The notes: generated by a model from the sequence alone, not told the origin. A stretch of DNA of 11,822 nucleotides from an uncultured Bacteroidota bacterium (GCA_903898215.1 CAIUEQ010000265.1:1-11822), one strand, 5' to 3'; shown: positions 1 through 7,913, counted from the stretch's first letter. Translations and numbers: made by a program.

Positions 1-221
1 ATATAATTGTTTTCTTTAGTCCGGCTGATATTCGCTCTCTATTTGAAAATTTCCCAAAATTTAAACAGAACAAAACAAATATTGCATCGTTTGGAGCCAC
101 AACTTCTAAGGCAATTAAAGATGCTAATCTTACAATAAATATTTCAGCTCCAAGTCCACAATACCCTTCAATGGTTATGGCTCTCGATAAATACATCGAA
201 GCACATAACAAAAGCGTTTAA
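1..221 (+). CDS. hemD: Uroporphyrinogen-III synthase (HemD-like), C-terminal part
   Basis: This is the 3' end of a gene that begins outside the window; the first whole codon is at position 3 and the TAA stop is at 219-221, leaving 72 residues. The fragment reads IIVFFSPADIRSLFENFP, then IASFGATTSKAIKDANL, then APSPQYPSMVMALDKYI. This is the typical last third of uroporphyrinogen-III synthase: the 'vvFfSp..v..lfe' strand-helix, the 'ia.iG..T..a....g' strand-helix, and the closing 'ap.ps...m..al..yi' helix. The family closes hydroxymethylbilane with inversion of ring D in the cytoplasm, a step of heme/siroheme synthesis. I recall hemD-like genes beside T9SS genes in other Bacteroidota, which fits. 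Only the C-terminus is visible, so the call rests on a short, weakly conserved family. Confidence 0.72.
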   Translation, partial: IIVFFSPADIRSLFENFPKFKQNKTNIASFGATTSKAIKDANLTINISAPSPQYPSMVMALDKYIEAHNKSV

Positions 222-293
222 AGTTTTATAAAGTTTTTCATCTTATGTAAATAAGTTAGTACTTATCGTATTTTCATATTTGAAAGTAAACAG

Positions 294-324
294 TTTGCAT
301 TATTGCTAATAATTCGTATTATTG
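294..324 (+). promoter_or_regulatory. Candidate Bacteroidota promoter for porP/sprF
   Basis: TTTG at 294-297 (-33 element) is followed by a 19-bp spacer and TATTATTG at 317-324, which matches the Bacteroidota -7 consensus TAnnTTTG at all but one fixed position. The -7 box ends 22 nt before the porP ATG at 347. The same 19-bp spacing occurs in the candidate before gldK. This is pattern matching only; AT-rich DNA yields such matches by chance. Confidence 0.45.
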
Positions 325-346
325 TTTTTTAAACTGTGACATTACG

Positions 347-1360
347 ATGAAGAAACTCTTACTAATATCATCATTAGCTTGTTTAACTTTTATTAAAGTA
401 TCGGCTCAGCAGGATCCTCAGTATACTCAATTTATGTACAATAAATTAGCATACAATTCTGGATTTGCTGGAACTGAAGGCGATAAAATTTGTGTCACAG
501 GTTTGTTTCGTTCACAGTGGATGGGTTTTAGTAACGGTTCAGGTTTGAATACTACAAACACAACTTCAGGCCAATCAGATATTGGATCAACTCCAAATAC
601 TTTTGTTGGAAATATTCATTCAAATATTGGTAATCACTTTGGTATTGGACTTAATATCAGCAGCGATAAAATTGGTTTTCAAAATAATTTAAATCCGATT
701 TTATCAATAGCATACAGATATAATTTCTCTAATGGATCGCTTTTATCAGCAGGTATTGGTGGAGGCATTATGCAAGAATCTATTGACGGAAGTAAACTTA
801 AGCCATTAGATATTGGTGATCCAAAAATCCCAATTGGTAATGTAGTTGCTCAAGCTGCAGATTTCAATTTCGGATTATATTATAAACAACCATCACTTTC
901 AATTTTTGATGATTTTTACGTTGGCCTTTCTGCAACACATTTGAATCAAGGGATTATTAACCTTTATGGTTCTGTAAATTCCCAAATGAGAATGCATAAT
1001 TATTTAGTAACCGGTGCGGTTTATAATGGTTTGATGGGAGGAAATTTAGCACTGGAGCCAAATATTTTAGTGAAATACGATCAGGCAAAATTAACTACAG
1101 ACATAAATGTGATGGCTATGTATAATAATAAATTCAGAGCCGGATTAACTTATAGAACGATTGATGCCATATCATTTTTAGCTGGATATAAATTCACACC
1201 TGAATGGCAAATAGGCATGGCGTATGATTTCACAACTAGCAAAGTGAGAGATTACAGTAATGGCACAGTTGAAATAATGATGAAATATTGCTTTACCGTT
1301 CATTTGAAAGAGAAACCGCCTCCAATACCTATTCCGCGTTTAACACCACGTTTCTTATAA
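347..1360 (+). CDS. porP: PorP/SprF-family type IX secretion system outer-membrane protein
   Basis: The protein has 337 residues. Residues 1-20 form a signal peptide (KK, hydrophobic LLLISSLACLTFI, cleavage near VSA-Q). The mature end starts QQDPQYTQFMYNK, the hallmark opening of PorP/SprF proteins, followed by NSGFAGTEG. The rest alternates short polar turns and amphipathic aromatic strands (for example FGIGLNISSDKIGF, SIAYRYNFSNGSLLSAGIGGGI, FRAGLTYRTIDAISFLAGYKF, WQIGMAYDFTTSK), as expected for an outer-membrane beta-barrel. Members act at the cell surface with the T9SS; SprF is needed for delivery of the gliding adhesin SprB, and PorP in Porphyromonas for gingipain secretion. It lies 112 nt before gldK in the same orientation. 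The proline-rich tail (PPPIPIPRLTPRFL) extends past the last predicted strand. Genomes usually encode many paralogues, so the assignment as the core PorP rests on its position. Confidence 0.93.
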   Translation: MKKLLLISSLACLTFIKVSAQQDPQYTQFMYNKLAYNSGFAGTEGDKICVTGLFRSQWMGFSNGSGLNTTNTTSGQSDIGSTPNTFVGNIHSNIGNHFGIGLNISSDKIGFQNNLNPILSIAYRYNFSNGSLLSAGIGGGIMQESIDGSKLKPLDIGDPKIPIGNVVAQAADFNFGLYYKQPSLSIFDDFYVGLSATHLNQGIINLYGSVNSQMRMHNYLVTGAVYNGLMGGNLALEPNILVKYDQAKLTTDINVMAMYNNKFRAGLTYRTIDAISFLAGYKFTPEWQIGMAYDFTTSKVRDYSNGTVEIMMKYCFTVHLKEKPPPIPIPRLTPRFL

Positions 1361-1412
1361 AAAGAATAAATCATTAAATATTAACGTTATAACCATTGAA
1401 TATACAAGTAAA

Positions 1413-1442
1413 TTGCTTTTTATAAATATTTTTATAGATTTG
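1413..1442 (+). promoter_or_regulatory. Candidate Bacteroidota promoter for gldKLMN
   Basis: TTG at 1413-1415, a 19-bp spacer, and TAGATTTG at 1435-1442 match the Bacteroidota consensus TTG-N17-23-TAnnTTTG at every fixed position. The -7 box ends 30 nt before the gldK ATG at 1473, predicting a leader of about 20-25 nt. This suggests gldKLMN can be transcribed independently of the porP gene upstream. No terminator hairpin is visible after porP, so read-through is also likely. Confidence 0.6.
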
Positions 1443-1472
1443 CATTGCTTAATCTAACTACATAGTTTTAAA

Positions 1473-2759
1473 ATGAAAAACATACGTTGGTTTTTATCTG
1501 CATTATTTTTGAGTTCACTTATCGGTTGTGGGGGAGGTGGAGATAGGGGAGAACTTACTGGAGCGCAAGGCAGACGTCCATGGTTTCACCCTCAACCTTA
1601 CGGTACTATTTATGTGCCATCGGGTTCGATCCATATTGGTGATAATGAACAAGACGTTCCTATGTCACAAATCGGTCCTAACAAACAGGTAACTGTCGTT
1701 TCTTTCTATATGGATGAAACTGAAATTACCAATAATGAATATCGTCAATTTGTTGAAGATGTTATTGACTCTATTGTTCGCGAAAAATTAGGCGAAAAAT
1801 ATTGGACTCCTCTTGATCCTGAAGGAGGAAGCGATGAGCATGCTATAAATAGAAGAGTGAAAATTAGTCCTGAAGACATTAAAAACAGTGACGAATACAA
1901 AGATCTTTTTTACAATCAAGCTGAAACATATTATAGAGTAAAGCAAATTGATGTAAGAAAAATTATCTATAAATACGAAAAAATTGATCAACAAGCAGCT
2001 GCAAAATTAAGCAGAGAGGCTGGATACAAAACAACTCGTGATAAATATAAGAAAATGGAGTCTGTAAAGATTTACCCAGATACACTTGTATTTATTCGTG
2101 ATTTCACATATTCGTACAACGAACCAATGACTCAAGTTTATTTCTGGCATCCAAAATATGATGATTATCCGGTAGTAGGCGTTAATTGGCATCAGGCAAA
2201 AGCATTCTGCGCATGGAGAACAAATTACTTAAACTCTTTTTATGCAGATGTGGAAGAAAATACAGTTACTGATTTTAGATTACCAACTGAATACGAGTGG
2301 GAATTTGCTGCACGTGGAGGAAGAGATCAAAATAAATATCCTTGGGGTGGCCCTTACATAAAAAATACTAAAGGTTGCTCATTGGCTAACTTTAAACCAG
2401 GTCGTGGAGAATATAGTTCTGACGGTGGAGTTTTCCCTGTAAGAGTATCGTCTTATTTCCCAAATGATTTTGGGTTATATGATATGTCTGGAAATGTTGC
2501 AGAATGGACAATTAGTGCATATTCTGAATCAGCAAATTTATTTACACATGACCTTAATCCTGATTACCAATATAACGCTAAAGATGAAGACTCTGAAACG
2601 TTAAAACGTAAAACAATACGCGGTGGTTCATGGAAAGATATAGGACATTTTATTCAATGCGCAACACGCACTTATGAATATCAAGATACAGCGAATTCAT
2701 ATACAGGCTTCCGTTGTGTGATGACTTATATTGGACGATCAAATCGCGATAAAAATTAA
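1473..2759 (+). CDS. gldK: GldK/PorK, T9SS outer-membrane ring lipoprotein with FGE-sulfatase fold
   Basis: The protein has 428 residues. The N-terminus is a lipoprotein signal with lipobox LIGC, the lipidated cysteine being Cys19. From about residue 44 it has a formylglycine-generating-enzyme-like (SUMF1) fold: GTIYVPSGSIHIG at 44-56, DETEITNNEYRQFV at 81-94, YPVVGVNWHQAKAFCAW at 232-248, RLPTEYEWEFAARGG at 269-283, GLYDMSGNVAEW at 334-345, RGGSW at 383-387 and GFRC at 412-415. About 135 charged, tyrosine-rich residues separate the second and third motifs, longer than I expect of plain FGE domains and a GldK trait. The catalytic cysteine pair of true FGEs, expected just after RGGSW, is absent (KDIGHFIQC instead), so it is structural. 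GldK/PorK forms, with GldN/PorN, the large periplasmic ring under the outer membrane needed for secretion and gliding. It is first in gldKLMN, 43 nt before gldL. Confidence 0.97.
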   Translation: MKNIRWFLSALFLSSLIGCGGGGDRGELTGAQGRRPWFHPQPYGTIYVPSGSIHIGDNEQDVPMSQIGPNKQVTVVSFYMDETEITNNEYRQFVEDVIDSIVREKLGEKYWTPLDPEGGSDEHAINRRVKISPEDIKNSDEYKDLFYNQAETYYRVKQIDVRKIIYKYEKIDQQAAAKLSREAGYKTTRDKYKKMESVKIYPDTLVFIRDFTYSYNEPMTQVYFWHPKYDDYPVVGVNWHQAKAFCAWRTNYLNSFYADVEENTVTDFRLPTEYEWEFAARGGRDQNKYPWGGPYIKNTKGCSLANFKPGRGEYSSDGGVFPVRVSSYFPNDFGLYDMSGNVAEWTISAYSESANLFTHDLNPDYQYNAKDEDSETLKRKTIRGGSWKDIGHFIQCATRTYEYQDTANSYTGFRCVMTYIGRSNRDKN

Positions 2760-2802
2760 TAACTAAATCAATTTCATATTCTAAATCTTAAACCTTAAAA
2801 AA

Positions 2803-3594
2803 ATGAATCAAAGTTTTTTCGAAACAACAGCATTTAAAAAAATCATGGCTAAAGTTTATGGCCTTGGAGCCGCAGTTGTAATTTTAGGCGCATTATTTAA
2901 AATCAAACATTGGCCAATGGCTGATCCAATGCTTATTATTGGAATGGGAACAGAGGTTATTATTTTTGCAATTTCTGCTTTTGAACCATTACATAAAGAA
3001 ATTGACTGGACATTGGCTTATCCGGAACTAGCTGGTATTGATACGGATGATAAAAATAAAGGTACAATTTCACAACAATTAGATAAAATGTTGGTTGAGG
3101 CCAAAGTTGGTCCTGAATTAATTAGTAGTCTTGGAAACGGCTTAAAGTCGTTAAGTGATAATGTTGGTAGTTTAAAAGATTTATCTTCAGCTGCTGTTGC
3201 TACTGATAGCTATACCAAAAATGTTCAACAGGCTACTCAGTCAATTAGCGGTATGAATAGTTCATATAGCAAAGCTGTTGAGGCAATGAATGGAATGGTA
3301 ACTGCATCCGAAGGGTCAAAAGAATATGGAGTGCAAGTTGATAAAATGACAAAAAATTTAGCTTCATTGAATTCAGTTTACGAACTTGAAATTAAAGAAT
3401 CAAATAGTCATTTGAAATCAATAAATGAATTCGTAGGTAACTTATCTAAAGTTGTCACAAGTTTATCTGAAACACAAGCTCAAACTGAGAGCTTTAAATC
3501 AGAAATGGGTAAATTATCTAAAAATTTAGGAGCACTAAATAATGTTTACGGCAACATGCTGTCAGCAATGAACATTAATGCTTCTGGAAAGTAA
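2803..3594 (+). CDS. gldL: GldL/PorL, T9SS/gliding motor inner-membrane protein
   Basis: The protein has 263 residues. Two transmembrane helices lie near the N-terminus (about 16-34 and 42-60) with a short HWPMAD turn, followed by the family signature SAFEPLHKEIDWTLAYPEL at 58-76. The remaining ~185 residues are cytoplasmic and predicted helical or coiled. GldL forms a ring around the GldM helices and uses proton-motive force to drive T9SS and gliding. By aligning from memory with Flavobacterium GldL, the functionally tested polar membrane residues are present: Tyr19, Lys33 and His36 in the first helix and Glu51 in the second (equivalents of Y13, K27, H30, E49). The cytoplasmic tail contains three copies of a motif ending LN-x-(V/S)-Y at 151-155, 189-193 and 245-249, the last two clearly similar over 14 residues (KMTKNLASLNSVY and KLSKNLGALNNVY). 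It sits between gldK and gldM. Confidence 0.97.
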   Translation: MNQSFFETTAFKKIMAKVYGLGAAVVILGALFKIKHWPMADPMLIIGMGTEVIIFAISAFEPLHKEIDWTLAYPELAGIDTDDKNKGTISQQLDKMLVEAKVGPELISSLGNGLKSLSDNVGSLKDLSSAAVATDSYTKNVQQATQSISGMNSSYSKAVEAMNGMVTASEGSKEYGVQVDKMTKNLASLNSVYELEIKESNSHLKSINEFVGNLSKVVTSLSETQAQTESFKSEMGKLSKNLGALNNVYGNMLSAMNINASGK

Positions 3595-3647
3595 TTGGTT
3601 GAATAAGTTTTATACGAATTTTTTTTAAATTAGACTAAACAAATAAT

Positions 3648-5216
3648 ATGGCAGGAGGGAATATATCACCGAGGCAAAAAATGATCAACATGATGTATCT
3701 TGTGTTGACAGCTATGTTGGCTCTTAACGTATCAGCAGAAATTCTTAAAGCATTTCATAAAGTTGAAGTGAGTATGAATAAAGCTGGCGTTAATGTTAAC
3801 GAGAAAAATGTAATGACATTAAAGTCAATTGAAAGTTATCATTCAAAAAATGCAGGTGATGTTATTGGTACTGATATTTATAATAAATCAATTCAATGTA
3901 AGAAGATTGCTGATGAAGGAGTAAAATATGTTAGTGATTTAAAAAATGTTCTGATTGAACAAGCTGACGGACGTAAAGAAAAAGATCCAAATGGTGAATT
4001 AGAAAAACCTGATAATATTGAATTACATGCAAATTATCTGATTATTCAAGGAAATGGTGCTAAGTTGAAACAAAAAATAGATGAAACTAAATCTAAATTA
4101 ATGGCATTAGTTCCTGCAAAAGATAAGGCAATTGTGAAAAGTGATTTAAATACTGAGGTGGAAAAAGGGTCTTCTCAGTCTTGGGAATCAGAGGAGTTTG
4201 AGCATACACCATTAGCTGCAGTTGTAGCTTTACTTTCCAAAACAGAAAATGATATTAAGAACACAGAATCTCAGATTTTAGACCTTTTAAAAGCGGGTTT
4301 AACTGATGATGTTGTTATTGTAAATAATTTTAACGCTAAAGTTATTCCAAATAACGGAACTTATATTACTACAGGTAGTGAATATTCTGCAGATATTTTT
4401 TTAGCTGCCTCTACAAGACAGGAAGCAGATATTAAAGTGGGAAGTATGAATATTCCTGTAGAAGATGGTGTTGGAAAATATAAAATTACAGCATCTGGAG
4501 AAGGTGAGAAAAAATATGAAGGTGTTATCACAACAAAAAGATCCAATGGTGAAATTTTAACATATCCATTTAGTGGTTCATATACTAGCATTAAACCAAT
4601 TGCAGTTATTTCTGCCACTAAGATGAACGTTGTTTACATTGGACTTGAGAATCCTATTTCGGTTTCAGTTCCTGGTTATGCAGCAGAGGAAGTACAAGTT
4701 TCTTTATCTCCTGCTTCTGCTGGTTCTTTAAAACCTGATAAAGGTGTTAAAGGTAATTATCTGCTAACATTAAATAGATCAGCAAGTGAATTAACAATTG
4801 TTGCATCTGTAAAACAAAAAGGAGGATCAGGTGCAGGCACAGTGAAAAAGATGGGAGAACAAAAGTATCGTGTAAGAATGATTCCAGATCCAATTCCTGC
4901 TTTAGGAATAATTGATGTGAGTGGAGGCGTTCCTTCCGCATTATTAAAAGCACAGTCAGTAGTTAGAGCACCCTTGAAGAATTTTGCATTTGAAGGAGTA
5001 AATTATATCCCTTATGAGTATACGTTTATTTTAGTTCCCAAAAAAGGTGGTAATACAGTTTACGAGCAAGGTAAAGGACAACAATTAAGTCCCAGTATGC
5101 AAGGTGCAATGTCAAGAGCTCAAAAAGGAGATAAAATTATTATTTCCCAAATAAAAGTAAAAGGTCCTGATGGAAATAGGCAATTACCTTCTCCGTTGGT
5201 ATTTGATGTACAATAA
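3648..5216 (+). CDS. gldM: GldM/PorM, T9SS/gliding motor periplasmic shaft protein
   Basis: The protein has 522 residues, the usual GldM size. It opens MAGGNISPRQKMINMMYLVLT, the strongly conserved GldM N-terminus, with Arg9 just before a single transmembrane helix (about 12-31) and the NVSAEILKAF motif after it. A helical periplasmic region spans roughly 32-220. Beta-rich domains follow (PNNGTYITTGSEYSADIFLAAS; VVYIGLENPISVSVPG at about 325-340; PDPIPALGIIDVSGG). The C-terminal domain ends with the FAFEGVNYIPYEYTFIL and KGDKIIISQIKVKGPDG strands that contact the GldK/GldN ring in the family. GldM dimers act as the shaft: the helix sits inside the GldL ring and the periplasmic part crosses to the outer-membrane ring. 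It starts 53 nt after gldL and ends 7 nt before gldN. Confidence 0.97.
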   Translation: MAGGNISPRQKMINMMYLVLTAMLALNVSAEILKAFHKVEVSMNKAGVNVNEKNVMTLKSIESYHSKNAGDVIGTDIYNKSIQCKKIADEGVKYVSDLKNVLIEQADGRKEKDPNGELEKPDNIELHANYLIIQGNGAKLKQKIDETKSKLMALVPAKDKAIVKSDLNTEVEKGSSQSWESEEFEHTPLAAVVALLSKTENDIKNTESQILDLLKAGLTDDVVIVNNFNAKVIPNNGTYITTGSEYSADIFLAASTRQEADIKVGSMNIPVEDGVGKYKITASGEGEKKYEGVITTKRSNGEILTYPFSGSYTSIKPIAVISATKMNVVYIGLENPISVSVPGYAAEEVQVSLSPASAGSLKPDKGVKGNYLLTLNRSASELTIVASVKQKGGSGAGTVKKMGEQKYRVRMIPDPIPALGIIDVSGGVPSALLKAQSVVRAPLKNFAFEGVNYIPYEYTFILVPKKGGNTVYEQGKGQQLSPSMQGAMSRAQKGDKIIISQIKVKGPDGNRQLPSPLVFDVQ

Positions 5217-5223
5217 AAAAAAT

Positions 5224-6078
5224 ATGAAAAAAATAGTATTTGTTTTATTATTAATAGGAGCATTATATCATACATCTGATGCTCAAGGAGTATATGATGA
5301 TTTTATTTATACTCGTCAAGCAGTTCAAGAGCGTAAGGTTATTCCTTGGCCCTATTTGAGAGAAGCTGATGTTTTCTGGGTTAAACGAATTACCCGAATC
5401 ATTGATACTCGAGAAAAACAAAATAGACCAATGCAGTGGGCCAAAAACCCTTTAAATCTCATTCTTTATAAAGCAATTACAGAAGGTAAAATTATAGCAT
5501 ACATTAATGATTCCTTTACTTCTCAATATACCGTAGAACAATACCAGAAGTTTTTTTCGTATCCTAAACCTGTTAAAAACTTAATTGATCCTAATGGGGA
5601 TCCTGAAGATCCAACTAATTTTACAATGGACACAATTCAGATAAAACTTACTTCAGCGGATGTTGTGAGATATAAAATTCTTGAAGATTGGATTTTTGAT
5701 AAAAAAGAATCTAGAATGTTTGTTAGGATAATTGGAATTGCACCAGTGGTTGCTCCTTTAATTGAAGGTGCAGACATTGGACTACAAGATTGGGGTTATC
5801 TAAAATATCATGAGGATCAAAATAATGAATTTGATTGCAGAGAGTTATTTGTAAATATGGAAGTATTTAACCGTCAGAATGATGCAGCTAGAATAACCTA
5901 CGATGATTGGTTTGAACAAAGATTATTTAGTAGTTATATAATTAAAGAAGCAAATCAGGAAGACATGGCAATAAATGGTTTTGCTGAATTTAAAGATTCA
6001 CCTGTTGCTGCAATGTTAGAAGGAGAAAGAATTAAGAACGACCTTTTTGAAAGAGAACATGATCTTTGGGAGTTTTAA
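5224..6078 (+). CDS. gldN: GldN/PorN, T9SS periplasmic ring protein
   Basis: From the ATG at 5224 the protein has 284 residues. A farther upstream ATG at 5170 is open in this frame but lies inside gldM and would put charged residues ahead of the signal peptide. The 5224 start gives a clean one: MKK, hydrophobic IVFVLLLIGALY, cleavage near SDA-Q. The mature part carries the GldN signature: PWPYLREADVFWVKRITRIIDTREK at about 41-65, then NPLNLILYKAITEGKIIAY. Later come LEDWIFDKKESRMFVRIIGIAP and the C-terminal DWFEQRLFSSYIIKEANQED. GldN/PorN partners GldK in the periplasmic ring complex beneath the outer membrane. It has no membrane helix after the signal. It is last in the operon, 7 nt after gldM (so probably translationally coupled), and is followed within 30 nt by a terminator hairpin. 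Confidence 0.95.
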   Translation: MKKIVFVLLLIGALYHTSDAQGVYDDFIYTRQAVQERKVIPWPYLREADVFWVKRITRIIDTREKQNRPMQWAKNPLNLILYKAITEGKIIAYINDSFTSQYTVEQYQKFFSYPKPVKNLIDPNGDPEDPTNFTMDTIQIKLTSADVVRYKILEDWIFDKKESRMFVRIIGIAPVVAPLIEGADIGLQDWGYLKYHEDQNNEFDCRELFVNMEVFNRQNDAARITYDDWFEQRLFSSYIIKEANQEDMAINGFAEFKDSPVAAMLEGERIKNDLFEREHDLWEF

Positions 6079-6103
6079 AATTATCCAAAAAATATATTTG
6101 AAG

Positions 6104-6130
6104 AGCCTCTGATATTTCAGGGGCTTTTTT
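6104..6130 (+). terminator. Rho-independent terminator of the gldKLMN operon
   Basis: The left arm AGCCTCTGA (6104-6112), loop TATT and right arm TCAGGGGCT (6117-6125) form a 9-bp stem with a single G-T wobble, followed by a run of six T (6125-6130). It lies 26 nt after the gldN stop and overlaps the last two bases of the convergent dtd gene. Read on the minus strand the same stem forms after the dtd stop, but a short T-run follows only about 12 nt further on, so termination there is probably weaker. Confidence 0.78.
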
Positions 6131-6581
6131 ATTCTCTGATTTTTGAATCAATTACAATCGTAACTGGGCCATCGTTTACCAAAGCAACTTTCATATCTGA
6201 TCCAAATATTCCGGTTTTAATTTTTCTGCCAATATCATTTTCAACCTGATTAACTAATTTTTGATATAAAGGAAGTGCATATTCTTTTTTTGAGGCCTTT
6301 AGAAATGATGGACGATTTCCTTTATTTGTTGATGAGTGCAGTGTAAATTGGCTGATTACAATTATTTCACCATCCATATCTTTTATTGAGTAATTCATGG
6401 TTCCATTTTCATCATCGAAAATTCTAAGTGAACAGATCTTTCTAGACATCCAAATAATATCTTCTGAATTATCAGCATCTTCAATTCCAATAAGAACAAC
6501 CAACCCATTTGATATGGTTGAATATATTTCTTCATCAATAGTTACTGATGCTTCAAGAACTCTTTGAATTACAGCTCTCAT
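6129..6581 (-). CDS. dtd: D-aminoacyl-tRNA deacylase (DTD)
   Basis: The protein has 150 residues, the normal full length. It hydrolyses the ester bond of D-aminoacyl-tRNAs (and glycine mischarged on tRNA-Ala) in the cytoplasm, keeping D-amino acids out of translation. Visible signatures are MRAVIQRVLEASV at the start, SQFTLHS at 77-83, KGNRPSF at 87-93, TGIFGSDM at 123-130 and NDGPVT at 136-141; the last holds the Gly-Pro pair of the chirality-checking loop. The ATG at 6579-6581 matches the conserved N-terminus exactly. It is the last gene of crcB-rsgA-dtd, starting 10 nt after the rsgA stop, and ends in the terminator hairpin shared with gldN. Confidence 0.97.
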   Translation of the reverse strand: MRAVIQRVLEASVTIDEEIYSTISNGLVVLIGIEDADNSEDIIWMSRKICSLRIFDDENGTMNYSIKDMDGEIIVISQFTLHSSTNKGNRPSFLKASKKEYALPLYQKLVNQVENDIGRKIKTGIFGSDMKVALVNDGPVTIVIDSKIRE

Positions 6582-6591
6582 AATAAACTCT

Positions 6592-7512
6592 TTAATTATA
6601 AATATCAGTATTGTTTAAAATGCTGATATAACTTTCATATCGTTCTTCACGAATTAAACCTTCTTTAACAGCATTAATTATAGAACATCCAGGTTCATTC
6701 TCATGCTTACAATTATTAAACTTACATTTTCCAATATAAGGTTGCATTTCTTTATAATAGTGGGAGATTTCTTCAGGCTTGAAATCAACTATTCCAAGCT
6801 CTTTTATTCCAGGAGTGTCAATTATAAATCCACCTGAAGTTAGTTCAAACATTTCGGCAAAAGTAGTGGTGTGTTTTCCTTTACCTGAGTAATCGGAAAT
6901 GATTCCCGTTTTTAACTGATATTTTGGTTCAATTGAATTTAGCAAAGAGGTTTTTCCAACACCTGAATGTCCAATAATAAGAGAGATCTTATCTTTAAGT
7001 AGTTCTTTTATTGAATCGATATTTATGTTTTTCTTAACCGAGCAGATTATACATTTATAGCCTATGTTTTCGTAAATAGAAATAGTGTCGTTTAGAATGC
7101 CATCTAATCCTCCTCCACATAGATCACTCTTGTTAAAAATAATAATAGCTGGAATATGATAAGCTTCTGTTGTCAGTAAAAATCTATCAATAAAACCTAA
7201 AGATGTTTTAGGTTGAACCAATGAAGCAACAATAATTGCTTGATCTAAATTGGAAGCGATGATATGAGTTTGTTTTGAAAGATTACTTGATTTACGGATG
7301 ATGTAATTATTTCTTGGTTCAATTTTATTAATTACACCATCTTCCCTTCCTTCCTCCATTTCAAATTCAACGTGATCTCCTACTGCAATCGGATTGGTAT
7401 GTTTTAAGCCATCAAGCCTTAGTTTTCCCTTTACTCTGCAGCGAATTGTTTTTCCGTAATCTGTCCTAACATTGTACCAACTTCCTGTTGATTTTACGAT
7501 TAATCCTTTCAT
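6592..7512 (-). CDS. rsgA: Small ribosomal subunit biogenesis GTPase RsgA
   Basis: From the ATG at 7512-7510 the protein has 306 residues. A TTG one codon earlier could also start it, but ATG is preferred because it overlaps the crcB stop as TGATG. RsgA is a circularly permuted GTPase that checks late 30S subunit assembly. An N-terminal OB-fold (about 1-70) is followed by the GTPase motifs in permuted order: G4 NKSD at 127-130, G1 GHSGVGKT at 181-188, the switch region GKGKHTTT at 210-217, and G3 DTPG at 232-235. The C-terminal zinc site is complete with Cys263, Cys268, His270 and Cys276. It is co-transcribed between crcB and dtd; pairing with dtd fits a translation-related operon. Confidence 0.97.
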   Translation of the reverse strand: MKGLIVKSTGSWYNVRTDYGKTIRCRVKGKLRLDGLKHTNPIAVGDHVEFEMEEGREDGVINKIEPRNNYIIRKSSNLSKQTHIIASNLDQAIIVASLVQPKTSLGFIDRFLLTTEAYHIPAIIIFNKSDLCGGGLDGILNDTISIYENIGYKCIICSVKKNINIDSIKELLKDKISLIIGHSGVGKTSLLNSIEPKYQLKTGIISDYSGKGKHTTTFAEMFELTSGGFIIDTPGIKELGIVDFKPEEISHYYKEMQPYIGKCKFNNCKHENEPGCSIINAVKEGLIREERYESYISILNNTDIYN

Positions 7513-7886
7513 CAACTCAAGAATTTGTGAAATGAATATCCACTAAATACAGCAATTACCCCAACTGCATTGGTGGCAAAAATGTATGCTACTGCAATCA
7601 TGATTTTTCCTTGCTTGATAAGATCAAAAGTTTCTAGACCAAAACTTGAGTATGTTGTAAAACCACCAAGAATCCCAACCATTAAAAATAAACGAATATT
7701 TTCAAACGAAATGTTTTGTAACGACCACGAAAAAACTAAACCAATAAAAAAGCAACCAATAATATTTACCGTAAATGTATGCCAAGGGAATTCACCGGAA
7801 TAAAAATTTTTCAATAGCAAAGCAACAAAATAGCGCATCAATGAACCAATTGCTCCTCCTAATGCCACAAGTATTATTGCTTTCAT
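7512..7886 (-). CDS. crcB: Fluoride channel CrcB/Fluc
   Basis: The protein has 124 residues with four predicted transmembrane helices (about 2-24, 35-56, 65-90, 96-118), the normal size for Fluc. These proteins work as dual-topology dimers in the inner membrane that let fluoride out of the cell. Signatures are GGAIGSLMRY at 10-19 (the conserved Arg is present), NIIGCF at 41-46 and GGFTTYSSF at 74-82, the break in helix 3 that lines the pore and binds the central sodium ion. It is the first gene of crcB-rsgA-dtd, and its TGA shares a base with the rsgA ATG. The upstream 90 nt show no fluoride riboswitch that I can recognise, so fluoride control is not evident. Confidence 0.95.
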   Translation of the reverse strand: MKAIILVALGGAIGSLMRYFVALLLKNFYSGEFPWHTFTVNIIGCFFIGLVFSWSLQNISFENIRLFLMVGILGGFTTYSSFGLETFDLIKQGKIMIAVAYIFATNAVGVIAVFSGYSFHKFLS

Positions 7887-7913
7887 CTTAATAAAATTTT
7901 AGAAAGGTAAAGG

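Noticed and set aside
4361..4953. Minus-strand frames inside gldM
   Set aside because: They are antisense to the conserved gldM coding sequence and show no recognisable protein features.
5170..5223. Upstream in-frame ATG for gldN at 5170
   Set aside because: It lies inside gldM and would place 18 residues with charges before a normal signal peptide; the ATG at 5224 gives a textbook signal and a 7-nt spacing.
7513..7515. TTG start for rsgA one codon before the ATG
   Set aside because: The ATG at 7512-7510 overlaps the crcB stop as TGATG, a common coupling arrangement, and ATG is the stronger start.
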